In this document: piece by piece, positions 25,676-35,442 of the stretch
Layout: the number at the start of each line of letters is the position of its first letter
Position numbering within the stretch: the stretch's first letter is position 1
Source of the DNA: Ruegeria sp. EL01
GTDB lineage: Bacteria; Pseudomonadota; Alphaproteobacteria; Rhodobacterales; Rhodobacteraceae
Reading direction: 5' to 3'
Assembly (NCBI RefSeq): GCF_900313035.1
Contig: NZ_OMPS01000041.1
Coordinates: forward strand, 186,001 to 250,000
Length of the DNA: 64,000 bases
Notes under the pieces: model-generated
The model's database searches: none
What the model was told of the DNA's origin: nothing
The model's input: only the letters and a program-made list of their open reading frames with translations
Program-made: the position numbers and the translations under genes

Positions 25676-28078
25676 TCAGCCCCTCATCGCTTTGCCTTGC
25701 GGATCATAGGGCGACGGCGCGACCACGCGGGCCGGGCGTTCGACACCCACCACATGAACGGACAATTCGGTGCCCGCTTCGGCTTTGTCACGGTTCACCA
25801 GCGCCATCGCCAGCGACTTGCCAGTGTAGTGCCCATATCCGCCGGACGTGACGAACCCAACACGTTCCTCACCCGCCCAAACAGGCTCGTATCCGCTGGC
25901 ATCTGCGTCCAGCGCATCGACCTCCAGTATCACCTGAATCTGATCCGGTCCGTTGCCATCACGTTCGGCCACAGCCGCGTCTTTACCAACGAAATCCTTA
26001 TCCCAGTCGATCCAGCGATCCATCCCTGTCATGCCCGGTGTGTAGGCTTGGGTAAATTCCGCCGACCAGATGCCAAAGCTTTTTTCAAGACGCGTCGACA
26101 GCATTGCGTTGAAGCCGCATTCGCGAATGTCCTCCTCGGCCCCGGTCTCAAGCAGCATCCGGCGCAGCTTGATGTGATCGCCATAGCGGCAATTGATCTC
26201 GTACCCCTTTTCACCGGTCACTGACATACGCGCGACGCGAGCGCGCACCAGGCCAATATCGAAATCACCGCAGCCCATGAATTTCAGGCCCGAGATGTCC
26301 TGTTCAGCCAGCTTTTCGATGACAGCCTGCGATTTCGGACCAACAACCGCAAAGCCACAATATTCTTCGCCCAGATCGCGGACATCCACGCCATCGATCA
26401 TGTGATCGTCGAACCAGCGCATGTGCCAGGCACGCAGGTAATAGCTGCCCATGATCCACCAGGTGCCGTCGCCCCAGTTCAGCACGGTAAGATCGCCTTT
26501 AAGACGCCCGTTCTCACCCAACATCGGTGCCAGTTTCGCCCGACCCGGCACAGGCAGTTTTGAGGCCATGACTTTGTCGAGCCAAATTTCTGCTTTCGGG
26601 CCTGAGACTTCAAAACGGGAGAAACCCGAGATATCCATCAAACCTACGCCTTCGCGGATCGCCTTGCATTCCTGGGCGACGATATCATGCGCGTTTGACC
26701 GCTTGAGGGTCGGCGTTTCCTCGAATCCTTTCGGCGCAAAGTACAGCGGCACTTCAAGATTCCAGCTTACCCCCCATTTGCACCCAGCCTCGGTCATCGC
26801 GTCATGGGCCGGGGCCATTTTCAACGGACGGCCCGCAGGCAGTTGCTCGTTCGGGTAAGTCATCACGAAACGACGGGAATAGAACTGCCCCGTGGTTTCG
26901 CGGATGTACCGTTTATTCTGAGCGAAATCGCCATAGCGCGCCACGTCCATTGGCCATGCATCGGCCTCTGGCTCGCCATGAATCATCCATTCGGCCAACG
27001 TCTTGCCAACACCGCCACCTTGTAGGAAACCCGCCATCACCGCACAGGCAGTCCAGTACCCGCGCTTTCCCGGAACAGGCCCGACCAGCGGGTTGCCGTC
27101 TGGCGAGAAGGTAAAGGCGCCGTTGACCCAGGTTTTGATGCCCACGTCCTGAATTGAAGGATAGCGTTCGAAACCTAGCGTCAGCTCGTTCTCGATGCGG
27201 TCAAGCTGTTCTTGAAACAGCTCTTCGCCATAGTTCCAAGGGGCGCCATCCATGGCCCAGTGTTCGTGATCAACCTCATAGATCCCAATCAGAACACCCT
27301 TTTGGTCCTGCCGCATATAGGTGAACCCTTCGAGGTCGACCGTCATTGGCATCTCAAAGTCGGCAGCGGCCACTTCGGGAATGGAATCGGTGATCAGATA
27401 GTGGTGTTTCAATGGTGAAACCGGCAATTCCACACCCGCCATACGCCCCACCTGCTTGGCCCAGAGGCCCGCGGCATTGACCACATGTTCGCACGTTATC
27501 GTGCCTTTGTCGGTGACGACTTGCCAGCCATCGTCGGTCTGGATCAGCTCTTCGACTTTGGTTTCTTCGTAGTACTCGCCCCCCCGCTTTTTAGCGGCAG
27601 TAGCATAGGCCTGCACGGTGCCGGTGGTGTCGATGTAACCCTCTCGATCAGCCCACATGGCACCCAGCACGCCGTCAGTGGACATGATCGGGCAACGTTT
27701 CTGAGCCTCTTCCGGCGTCAGCAATTCGCAATCATCTATGCCGATTGACTGGAAGATGCGGTAGTTCGACTGCAACCATTCCCAACGTTCCGGGGTGCCG
27801 GCCAGCGTCAGGCCCCCGGTCATGTGCAGACCGATATTCTGACCTGACTCTTTCTCGATCTCGCTCAGAAGGTCGATGGTGTAAGCCTGCAGCGACGCCA
27901 TGTTCGGATCGGCGTTCAATGCGTGAATGCCGCCCGCTGCGTGCCAGGAAGACCCCGACGCCAGACGTCGGCGTTCCAACATGACGACATCGGACCAGCC
28001 GAATTTGGCCAGATGATACAGAACCGAGGCGCCTACTACACCGCCCCCGATGACCACGACACGATACTGGGATTTCAT
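25676..28078 (-). CDS. FAD/GcvT-fusion amine demethylase (dimethylglycine-dehydrogenase-like)
   Basis: An 800-residue fusion. Residues about 1-370 form a DAO-type flavin domain (VVVIGGGVVGASVLYHLAKFG; LASGSSWHAAGG, where the His is the covalent FAD site of the DMGDH family). FAO_M follows, then GcvT and GcvT_C aminomethyltransferase domains, with VARMSVTGEKGYEINCRYGD in the folate-binding part. Such enzymes oxidise a dimethyl or methyl amine and hand the one-carbon unit to tetrahydrofolate. The ATG at 28078 has GGGAGG 5 bases upstream. It is the first gene of the four-gene operon. Confidence 0.92.
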   Translation of the reverse strand: MKSQYRVVVIGGGVVGASVLYHLAKFGWSDVVMLERRRLASGSSWHAAGGIHALNADPNMASLQAYTIDLLSEIEKESGQNIGLHMTGGLTLAGTPERWEWLQSNYRIFQSIGIDDCELLTPEEAQKRCPIMSTDGVLGAMWADREGYIDTTGTVQAYATAAKKRGGEYYEETKVEELIQTDDGWQVVTDKGTITCEHVVNAAGLWAKQVGRMAGVELPVSPLKHHYLITDSIPEVAAADFEMPMTVDLEGFTYMRQDQKGVLIGIYEVDHEHWAMDGAPWNYGEELFQEQLDRIENELTLGFERYPSIQDVGIKTWVNGAFTFSPDGNPLVGPVPGKRGYWTACAVMAGFLQGGGVGKTLAEWMIHGEPEADAWPMDVARYGDFAQNKRYIRETTGQFYSRRFVMTYPNEQLPAGRPLKMAPAHDAMTEAGCKWGVSWNLEVPLYFAPKGFEETPTLKRSNAHDIVAQECKAIREGVGLMDISGFSRFEVSGPKAEIWLDKVMASKLPVPGRAKLAPMLGENGRLKGDLTVLNWGDGTWWIMGSYYLRAWHMRWFDDHMIDGVDVRDLGEEYCGFAVVGPKSQAVIEKLAEQDISGLKFMGCGDFDIGLVRARVARMSVTGEKGYEINCRYGDHIKLRRMLLETGAEEDIRECGFNAMLSTRLEKSFGIWSAEFTQAYTPGMTGMDRWIDWDKDFVGKDAAVAERDGNGPDQIQVILEVDALDADASGYEPVWAGEERVGFVTSGGYGHYTGKSLAMALVNRDKAEAGTELSVHVVGVERPARVVAPSPYDPQGKAMRG

Positions 28079-28120
28079 CCCAACCTCCCCTGCATAGATT
28101 CTCAGGAGACGCTAGTAGCA

Positions 28121-28152
28121 CTGTTCACTTCTGTCTAGACATTTCTGTACAG
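28121..28152 (-). promoter_or_regulatory. Tandem palindromes upstream of the demethylase operon (candidate TetR operator)
   Basis: TGTCTAGACA (28132-28141) and CTGTACAG (28145-28152) are perfect palindromes three bases apart, each preceded by TTC or C plus TGT. They lie 54-74 bases upstream of the operon start in the 113-base gap after the GST gene. The position fits an operator of the TetR regulator encoded in the operon. Binding is inferred. Confidence 0.5.
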
Positions 28153-28191
28153 TAGTTACCTTGTGAAATTAATCGAAACATTCGTCAGTTT

Positions 28192-28821
28192 TTACAGGGA
28201 CGCGCTGGGGCGGGATTTCACAGCGTCAAACCAAGACTGAGTGGCTGTGTTTCCCTCAGGGATCCGCGTTTTCACAACCCGCGCGAAATCGACAAAAACA
28301 AAGGTCGAGATATCCGCAAGCGTGAACATCTCACCCGCAACAAATGGGCTTTCCTTTAGCCTGTCCTCCAGCAGGTCGAAGAACAGCCTCGTCCTGTCAA
28401 AACCTCGCTGCGCCAGGTCCGGGATCTGGGGGTAGTTGACGGGACCGGGGATAGCCCTGTCCGCAAATGCAGGGTGTGTGTTCCGCAGGGCCTCGGCAAT
28501 CGGCATGCCGCCCTGTTGCTCGACAATTGCGTTCCACATCAGGACCGATCCTTTTTCATCAGGCGTCCGCCCCATCAACGGCGGTTCCGGAAATCGCGCT
28601 TCAAGGTAAGCAGCAATGCCCAGATTTTCGGTCAGCACCGTCCCCTCATCCGTCATCAGAACCGGTATCGTGGCGCGGGGGGTCACGACACGAAACGCCT
28701 CGGTCAGTTGTTCACCTTTGGCAATCGAGATATCGCGGATCTCGATCTCCAACCCTTTCTCGGCTATGAACATACGGGCGCGGCGTGGATTTGGGGCCGT
28801 GGAGCAATCATAGAAAATCAT
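28192..28821 (-). CDS. Glutathione S-transferase family protein
   Basis: A 209-residue GST. The thioredoxin-like N-terminal domain (about 1-80) contains STAPNPRRARMFIAEKG and the cis-proline region TIPVLMTDEG followed by TENLGIAAYLE; the C-terminal helical domain has FVAGEMFTLADISTFVF, the N-capping box region. Substrate unknown; a role in detoxifying formaldehyde or electrophiles is conceivable. I chose ATG 28821 with GAGGGAGG upstream over an in-frame ATG 20 codons earlier. It is 19 bases downstream of the methyltransferase gene and probably co-transcribed with it. Confidence 0.88.
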   Translation of the reverse strand: MIFYDCSTAPNPRRARMFIAEKGLEIEIRDISIAKGEQLTEAFRVVTPRATIPVLMTDEGTVLTENLGIAAYLEARFPEPPLMGRTPDEKGSVLMWNAIVEQQGGMPIAEALRNTHPAFADRAIPGPVNYPQIPDLAQRGFDRTRLFFDLLEDRLKESPFVAGEMFTLADISTFVFVDFARVVKTRIPEGNTATQSWFDAVKSRPSASL

Positions 28822-28840
28822 CGTCTGCCTCCCTCGCGGA

Positions 28841-29338
28841 TCAACGGCGGTAGATAAAGCAACGCCCATCAACCGCACCATCGGGCAACGGCAATTCGGT
28901 CAGTGTATCAAAGTACATCCGATCGCTGGAAACCATCAGCCCGCCCGGCGCCAAAAGAGGCTCAATCAGAGGCGAAACAAACCGTGCAAACGCATCGTTC
29001 TTTTCCCGGTTGTGCCCACCCAGATCAGCGTGGATCAAACTGGCAGATGCACCGAACCGTTCAACAGATGCTGGTAAAGTCTCGCGCACATCGCCAAGGA
29101 TAACACGGTCTTCCGGTGGTGTGGAATCCGGATGGGACGCGACCGCCCGTTCAAATACATATACCGGACGGCCCTGAATATGCTGCACCAAGTGGTGATA
29201 GGTTCGACCGTTTCCCAGGCCCAATTCGAAAACAGGACCTGTCATGTCGTTGGTTTGCCCAATCGCGAAATCCAGGCAGGTACGCTGCGACACCATGCGA
29301 TCAATAAACAGATCCAGTCGGCTTTGATTCTCGGACAC
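28841..29338 (-). CDS. Class I SAM-dependent methyltransferase (paralogue of the gene at 45666)
   Basis: A 165-residue small methyltransferase. The SAM-binding loop is PVFELGLGNGRTYHHL; the adjoining VFERAVASHPDSTPPEDRV and the end APGGLMVSSDRM align with the protein encoded at 45666-46142 (same LGLGNGRTY-HL and CHPDSTPP/SHPDSTPP blocks). Target unknown. The start is GTG at 29338 with AAGGAG 9 bases upstream; longer in-frame ORF residues look non-coding. It precedes the GST gene and is divergent from the ABC importer operon. Confidence 0.78.
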   Translation of the reverse strand: MSENQSRLDLFIDRMVSQRTCLDFAIGQTNDMTGPVFELGLGNGRTYHHLVQHIQGRPVYVFERAVASHPDSTPPEDRVILGDVRETLPASVERFGASASLIHADLGGHNREKNDAFARFVSPLIEPLLAPGGLMVSSDRMYFDTLTELPLPDGAVDGRCFIYRR

Positions 29339-29570
29339 GGGAAATCTCTCCTTGATACCAGTCGCCAACATAGATGTGGTCGACGCCGCCTGTGATGGCA
29401 AAAACTCAAGACTTTGTGTAGGACAGAAGTCCAAAGTTTCACATTTTCACGGCATTTCAGCCCAAGAACGGGTTTGACTAGTCGGGCAGAACCGGGCGAC
29501 ACTGCACAAAAAAACACGGGGAGTTGATTTAGCCGATGTTATCGAACGGCCAGCCGGGTGGAAAACCCGC

Positions 29571-31343
29571 ATGAGCGCGTTGTTGTCTGTCAGAGACCTC
29601 AGCATTGGCTTTGGCACGGCAGAATCTGTTGTCACAGGTGTGAATTTTGATGTTGAGGCCGGGCAAACACTTGCACTGGTCGGTGAATCCGGTTCGGGGA
29701 AAACGATATCGTGCCGGGCCGCTTTGCGTATTCTCCCCCGCATCGCCCAAATTCGCAGTGGCACCATCACCTTGAACGACTCCAAGGGGCTGGCAGAGCT
29801 GACGACGATCAGTGAACGCGAAATGCGAGATATTCGCGGCAACCGGGTCTCGATGATCTTTCAGGAACCCATGCGATCGCTGTCCCCTTTGCACAAAATC
29901 GGCAATCAGGTCAGCGAAGTTTTGTGGCTGCACCGCAATGCATCCGAAGCACAGGCGCGCAAAGAAGTCCTGTCCCAGTTCGAACGTGTGGGTTTTCCTG
30001 ACCCTCAACGCGCCTACGATTCTTATCCGTTCGAGCTGTCTGGTGGAATGCGCCAGCGGGCCATGATCGCCATGGCCATGGTGTCAAAGCCTGAACTGCT
30101 GATCGCAGACGAACCCACCACCGCATTGGACGTAACCACCCAAGCGCAGGTCCTGGGGCTGATCAAGGAACTGCAGCGCGAAACCGGAATGGCGCTGATC
30201 CTTGTCACCCATGATCTGGGTGTCGTCGCCAATATGGCCGAGAAAGTCGTGGTCATGCACAAAGGTCGCGTGATGGAGGCAGGTCCAGCCGCCCCTATCC
30301 TCACCAACCCGGCGCATCCCTATACCAAACAACTGTTTGACGCGGCACCCGAAATTCCGGATCAGGATGCCGTCGGCCTGCCGATGCCGAACAAAGATCT
30401 GATCCTGCAGATGAAGAATGTGTCGAAAACCTACACCATGCGGTCCAGCAAAGGGTGGCAGTCTGACAAGGCAATCCATGCCTGCCGGGGCGTCGACTTG
30501 AATCTGGCGCGTGGCAAGACGCTGGCAATTGTCGGCGAAAGTGGCTCGGGCAAAACCACGGCGGCCCGTATCGCCCTGGGCGCCGAACTTCCGGATCCGG
30601 GCGGTGAGATTCTGTTCCGCACGTCGCCGGACGAGGATCCGATACCAGTTCATCAGATGACACGCGCCCAGCGCACCGCGTTTCAGCGCAAGGCGCAAAT
30701 GGTGTTTCAGGACCCCTACAGTTCGCTTAGCCCGCGGATGCGGATACAGGATGCCATGACCGAGCCGCTGGAGATTCACCGCATCGGATCATCCTCAGAA
30801 CAACGGGACAAAGCATCCGAGATGCTGCAACGCGTTGGCCTGAACGCAGATATGCTCAAACGCTATCCACATGCCTTTTCAGGTGGGCAACGACAGCGTC
30901 TTTCGATTGCGCGTGCGATGATGCTGGATCCGCAACTGATTGTCTGTGATGAGCCCACCTCGGCACTTGATGTGTCCGTTCAGGAACAAATCCTGACCCT
31001 ATTGGAACGGCTACAGGACAGCTTGAATCTGTCCTACTTCTTTATTTCCCACGACCTTGCCGTTGTAGCGCGCATTGCTGACGAGGTCGCTGTTATGCGG
31101 CGCGGTCTTGTCGTGGAACAAGCCCCACCCGAGACCCTTTTCTACAATCCGCGCCACCCCTACACCAAGGCGCTGATTGCCGCTCAACCCGAACCCGACA
31201 TCAATCGCCCAATCGACCTGAAGATGGTTTCACTGGGTGCCGGCGCGCCGGACAGTTGGGACGAAGCCTTTCGTTTCTCGGACACCGTGATACCTTCACT
31301 GGTGGAATTGGAACCAGGCCATAAGGTACGTTGCCATGTATAA
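29571..31343 (+). CDS. Fused double ATP-binding subunit of a peptide/opine-type ABC importer
   Basis: A 590-residue protein with two complete nucleotide-binding domains, equivalent to DppD plus DppF. The first has [21 protein letters not shown] and [11 protein letters not shown]; the second [20 protein letters not shown] and [10 protein letters not shown]. Each ends in the oligopeptide-family C-terminal segment ([20 protein letters not shown]). Both ATP sites look intact. It is the first gene of a five-gene operon and overlaps the binding-protein gene by 8 bases. Substrate unknown. Confidence 0.93.
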   Translation: MSALLSVRDLSIGFGTAESVVTGVNFDVEAGQTLALVGESGSGKTISCRAALRILPRIAQIRSGTITLNDSKGLAELTTISEREMRDIRGNRVSMIFQEPMRSLSPLHKIGNQVSEVLWLHRNASEAQARKEVLSQFERVGFPDPQRAYDSYPFELSGGMRQRAMIAMAMVSKPELLIADEPTTALDVTTQAQVLGLIKELQRETGMALILVTHDLGVVANMAEKVVVMHKGRVMEAGPAAPILTNPAHPYTKQLFDAAPEIPDQDAVGLPMPNKDLILQMKNVSKTYTMRSSKGWQSDKAIHACRGVDLNLARGKTLAIVGESGSGKTTAARIALGAELPDPGGEILFRTSPDEDPIPVHQMTRAQRTAFQRKAQMVFQDPYSSLSPRMRIQDAMTEPLEIHRIGSSSEQRDKASEMLQRVGLNADMLKRYPHAFSGGQRQRLSIARAMMLDPQLIVCDEPTSALDVSVQEQILTLLERLQDSLNLSYFFISHDLAVVARIADEVAVMRRGLVVEQAPPETLFYNPRHPYTKALIAAQPEPDINRPIDLKMVSLGAGAPDSWDEAFRFSDTVIPSLVELEPGHKVRCHV

Positions 31344-33249
31344 GACCACTCGCACCCTGATCCTGGCCGCTTCGCTGACCGCTGCGTGGATGTTGCCCGC
31401 TGCGGCAGAAACCACGCCTGCCCCGCAAGAAAGCGGGTTCTGGGCAACCGAAGTAAATGCCGGCGATCTGCCGCCCGTCCAAGATCGCCTGCCCAAGGAG
31501 CCATTGGTTGTTGATCTGGCTGCAAAGGGGCGCGACTTCGGAACGCCTGGCGGCACCCTGCGGACAATGGTGACCCGATCCAAGGACATCCGGCAGATGG
31601 TCGTTTACGGTTACGCGCGATTGGTTGGGTTTGACCAGGGTTACAAAATTGTCCCCGATCTGCTGTCTTCGTACGAAACCGAGGGCAATCGCAAATTCAC
31701 GCTGAACCTGCGCGAAGGGCACAAGTGGTCCAACGGAACACCGTTTACCTCGGAAGATTTCCGCTATTGGTGGGAAGATGTGGCCAATAATGAATTGCTC
31801 AGCCCGTCAGGTCCACCGGATTTCCTGATCGTAGAAGGCAAACTGCCAACGGTCTCATTTCCCGATGAGACAACGGTGATCTACGAGTGGGACGACCCAA
31901 ACCCCGATTTCTTGCAGTCGTTGGCACAAGCGCGGCCCCCGTTTATCTATCGCCCTTCTGCCTTCCTGAAGCAGTTCCACGAGAAGTTCGCGGATCAGGA
32001 AGAGCTTGCTTTTCACGTCGAAGATGCCCGTGTCAAAAGCTGGGCGGCGCTGCACAACAAGCTCGACAACCTTTATAAGTTCGACAATCACGAACTGCCC
32101 ACCTTGCAACCCTGGCTGAACGCCAGTTCTGGCAAGAAGATCCGGCACAACTTTGTGCGCAACCCTTATTACCACCGGATTGACAGTAACGGGGTCCAGC
32201 TTCCGTATATCGACGTTGTCGAGATGGAAATCGTCGCCCCTGGCCTGGTGGCCGCCAAAACCAACGCTGGCGAAAGCGACTTGCAAGGCCGAGGCCTGGC
32301 CTTTCGGGATGCGTCGATCCTGAAAAAGGGTGAGGCAAATGGCGGATACAAAACGCTACTTTGGAAGACCGGGGTCGCCTCGCAGATTGCGATCTATCCC
32401 AACCTGAACTTCGATGATGAAGGCTGGCGCAATGTTTTGCGCGACGTGCGGGTCCGCCGTGCACTGTCCCTTGGAATTGACCGCAAGACCATCAATCAGG
32501 CGCTGTACTTCAAGCTAGCGCATCCCGGCGCTATGTCGGTGCTTCCGGCTTCGCCCTTTTACAGCGAGGAAAACGCTCAGTCCTGGGCGGCCTACGACGT
32601 AGATCAGGCCAATGCCCTGCTCGACGAAGCCGGGTTGGATAAGCGGGACAAGTCGAGCATCCGCCTGCTGCCGGACGGTCGGCCAATGGAACTGGTGATC
32701 GAGACTGCGGGCGAACGGCAAGAAGTCGAAAACGCATTGCAAATCGTAACCGACACATGGCGGGAAATTGGCGTCAAGCTGGTGATGCGCCCGCTGGATC
32801 GTGACATCCTCCGCAATCGTGTATTTGCGGGGAACACCATGGCTTCGGTCTGGTTCGGTTGGGATGACGGCATTCCGCAGGCCCATACCTCACCCGCCTA
32901 TCTGGCACCGACGGATCAGGTCTTTCTGGCCTGGCCCAAATGGGGACAATTCTACCAAACCAGCGGTGAGGTCGGCGAAGCCCCGGACATGCCCGAGGCT
33001 GAACGCCTGATGGAACTGGCACACAATTGGGAAATTGCTGCAAATGATGAAGAGCGCGAAGCGGCTTGGACCGAGATGCTCAATATCCATGCGGATCAGT
33101 TATACGCAATTGGGATTTTGAATGGCGCGCCTCAGCCGATCGTGGTGTCGAACCGTTTGCGCAACGTCCCGGAACAAGCCATGTGGGCCTGGGAGCCCGG
33201 AGCACATTTTGGTATTCACCGCCCGGACGAGTTCTTTTTCGCCGACTGA
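31336..33249 (+). CDS. Extracellular solute-binding protein, family 5 (ABC importer)
   Basis: A 637-residue periplasmic binding protein of the SBP_bac_5 class. A signal peptide occupies about residues 1-25 (LILAASLTAAWMLPAAAE, cleavage after AAA). The family stretch is LNLREGHKWSNGTPFTSEDFRYW (quoted in part), and RRALSLGIDRKTINQALYF is the typical hinge segment. It is longer than DppA (about 535 residues), as in the opine/microcin-C-like subgroups. Substrate could be a peptide, opine or betaine-like conjugate; the neighbouring CoA-transferase hints at an acid. Confidence 0.9.
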   Translation: MYKTTRTLILAASLTAAWMLPAAAETTPAPQESGFWATEVNAGDLPPVQDRLPKEPLVVDLAAKGRDFGTPGGTLRTMVTRSKDIRQMVVYGYARLVGFDQGYKIVPDLLSSYETEGNRKFTLNLREGHKWSNGTPFTSEDFRYWWEDVANNELLSPSGPPDFLIVEGKLPTVSFPDETTVIYEWDDPNPDFLQSLAQARPPFIYRPSAFLKQFHEKFADQEELAFHVEDARVKSWAALHNKLDNLYKFDNHELPTLQPWLNASSGKKIRHNFVRNPYYHRIDSNGVQLPYIDVVEMEIVAPGLVAAKTNAGESDLQGRGLAFRDASILKKGEANGGYKTLLWKTGVASQIAIYPNLNFDDEGWRNVLRDVRVRRALSLGIDRKTINQALYFKLAHPGAMSVLPASPFYSEENAQSWAAYDVDQANALLDEAGLDKRDKSSIRLLPDGRPMELVIETAGERQEVENALQIVTDTWREIGVKLVMRPLDRDILRNRVFAGNTMASVWFGWDDGIPQAHTSPAYLAPTDQVFLAWPKWGQFYQTSGEVGEAPDMPEAERLMELAHNWEIAANDEEREAAWTEMLNIHADQLYAIGILNGAPQPIVVSNRLRNVPEQAMWAWEPGAHFGIHRPDEFFFAD

Positions 33250-33262
33250 CAGGAGCAGCTAA

Positions 33263-34291
33263 ATGATCATGCTGCGCTATGTGGTGTATCGCTTTTTCAC
33301 GATGCTGCTGACGTTGTTGGTGGTCTCGGTTTTGATATTCATCATCATCAACCTTCCACCCGGCGACTATCTGAGCAACCAGATTGCAGAACTTCAGGCC
33401 TCGGGCCAGTCCGCAGGTGTCGCCAAGGCAGAATTCCTACGCGCTGAATACGCGCTGGATCGCCCAATGTGGGAGCAATACCTGATCTGGATGGGGTTCT
33501 GGCCCGGTCCGCACGGATTCTCCGGATTGCTGCAAGGCAACTATGGCTGGTCGTTTGAGTTTGATCGTCCCGTGTCTGATATCGTCGGTGACACATTGTG
33601 GCTAACCGTTGTCGTCAATCTGGCTGCAATCCTGTTTGTCTACGCTGTCGCCTTGCCGCTTGGTGTTCTCGCCGCCGCCAAATCCCGGACATGGATCGAT
33701 TATACATCGGCCTTCGTGGGGTATCTGGGTCTGGCAACACCAAACTTTCTGCTGGCGCTGATCCTGTTTTACTACGGGCACCAGTATTTCAACCTTCCCA
33801 TTGGCGGTCTGATGGACCCGTCCTTTGAAGGCGAACCCATGAGTTGGGCAAAGCTGAAGTCCATCCTGATCCACCTGATCGTCCCCACCTTTGTGATCGG
33901 CACCTCTGGCGCCTCGGCCATGATGCAACGCTTGCGCGCAAACATGTTGGACGAGTTGGGCAAGCCTTATGTGGAAACTGCTATCGCCAAAGGCATGGCA
34001 CCGGCCCGGATGCTGACAAAGTATCCGCTGCGTGTCGCCTTCAACCCCTTTGTAGCGGACATCGGCAACCTGTTGCCTTCGATGATCTCGGGCTCTGTTC
34101 TGGTTTCGGTGGTTTTGGGTCTGCAAACCATTGGTCCCACCTTGCTGACGGCACTCAAGACACAGGATCAGTTCCTGTCGGCCTTTATCCTGATGTTCGT
34201 TGCCTTGCTGACACTGATCGGCACCATGATCTCGGATATCTTGCTGGTCATGCTTGACCCACGCATCCGATACGAAGGGCGCGAAGCATGA
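33263..34291 (+). CDS. ABC importer permease (DppB-like)
   Basis: A 342-residue inner-membrane permease with six predicted helices. The N-terminal YVVYRFFTMLLTLLVVSVLIF begins as DppB-type permeases do, and the coupling loop with KGMAPARMLTKYPLRVAFNPF carries the EAA motif that docks on the ATPase. GAGCAG lies just upstream of the ATG. It overlaps the second permease gene by 4 bases, so translation is coupled. Confidence 0.92.
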   Translation: MIMLRYVVYRFFTMLLTLLVVSVLIFIIINLPPGDYLSNQIAELQASGQSAGVAKAEFLRAEYALDRPMWEQYLIWMGFWPGPHGFSGLLQGNYGWSFEFDRPVSDIVGDTLWLTVVVNLAAILFVYAVALPLGVLAAAKSRTWIDYTSAFVGYLGLATPNFLLALILFYYGHQYFNLPIGGLMDPSFEGEPMSWAKLKSILIHLIVPTFVIGTSGASAMMQRLRANMLDELGKPYVETAIAKGMAPARMLTKYPLRVAFNPFVADIGNLLPSMISGSVLVSVVLGLQTIGPTLLTALKTQDQFLSAFILMFVALLTLIGTMISDILLVMLDPRIRYEGREA

Positions 34292-35442
34292 CCGACCGCA
34301 ACGACGACCGCTTTGTCGACGACGCTCCGTTTGATCCTCAGGCGTCGGTCCAGCAATTAGAGCGTGCGGACCTGGACGCCCCGAACTGGGTGTTGGTCTG
34401 GCGTAAATTCAGAACGCACAAATTGGGCCTTATCTCGGGCATCTTCCTGCTACTGTGTTACCTGCTGCTGCCTTTTGCAGGGTTTATTGCCCCCTATGGC
34501 CCGAATGAACGCAACGGAGAGCACCTGTATGCCCCGCCACAATCGGTCAACTGGTTCCATGATGGCGCCTTCATAGGCCCATATGTCTATCCGATCGTGG
34601 CCGAGGCTGATCTGGAAACGTTCCAGTGGAAATTTGTTCCTGATACCGAAGATCCACGCCCCATCCGGTTTTTCTGCGAAGGGTCCGAATATCGGCTGGC
34701 CGGGCTTATCCCGACAGATACGCATCTGTTCTGTGCCCCAGAAGGCGCCACTTTGTTCCTGTGGGGGTCCGACCGATTGGGCCGCGACATTTTCAGCCGA
34801 ATTCTCTACGGGGCGCAATTGTCGCTAACCGTGGGCCTTATCGGCATTTCGGTTTCGTTTTCCCTTGGCATCCTGTTCGGTTCGATGGCCGGATACTTCG
34901 GCGGCCGTATCGACTGGGTCATCAATCGGGTGATCGAAGTCTTGCGATCATTGCCCGAATTGCCCTTGTGGCTGGCCCTTTCCGCAGCGGTGCCGTCTAA
35001 CTGGAGCCCGGTTGCGGTCTTCTTCATCATATCGATCATTCTGGGCATCCTCGATTGGCCCGGGCTGGCCAGATCCGTGCGCGCGAAATTCCTGTCGTTG
35101 CGCGAAGAAGAATACGTCAGGGCTGCTGAGATGATGGGCGCAAGTTCAGGTCGGGTGATCCGCAAGCACCTTCTGCCCAATTTCATGTCTCACCTAATCG
35201 CCTCGGCCACCCTTTCGATACCTGCGATGATCCTTGGGGAAACTGCGCTCAGCTTCCTGGGCCTAGGGCTGCGCGCACCCGCTGTCAGTTGGGGTGTGAT
35301 GTTGAACGATGCGCAAAACCTAGCTTCGATCGAAATCTACCCATGGACTGCCATCCCGATGCTACCGATCATCATCATTGTGCTGGCATTCAACTTCCTG
35401 GGTGACGGGCTGCGCGACAGTCTGGATCCCTACCAGCAATGA
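34288..35442 (+). CDS. ABC importer permease (DppC-like) with extended periplasmic loop
   Basis: A 384-residue DppC-type permease. A cytoplasmic N-terminus (about 30 residues) and the first helix (LISGIFLLLCYLLLPFAGF) are followed by an enlarged loop (about residues 65-160), including FFCEGSEYRLAGLIP, then five helices. The EAA motif lies in AAEMMGASSGRVIRKHLLPN. Length exceeds ordinary DppC (about 300), which matches the long-binding-protein subgroup. It overlaps its neighbours on both sides by 4 bases. Confidence 0.92.
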   Translation: MTDRNDDRFVDDAPFDPQASVQQLERADLDAPNWVLVWRKFRTHKLGLISGIFLLLCYLLLPFAGFIAPYGPNERNGEHLYAPPQSVNWFHDGAFIGPYVYPIVAEADLETFQWKFVPDTEDPRPIRFFCEGSEYRLAGLIPTDTHLFCAPEGATLFLWGSDRLGRDIFSRILYGAQLSLTVGLIGISVSFSLGILFGSMAGYFGGRIDWVINRVIEVLRSLPELPLWLALSAAVPSNWSPVAVFFIISIILGILDWPGLARSVRAKFLSLREEEYVRAAEMMGASSGRVIRKHLLPNFMSHLIASATLSIPAMILGETALSFLGLGLRAPAVSWGVMLNDAQNLASIEIYPWTAIPMLPIIIIVLAFNFLGDGLRDSLDPYQQ

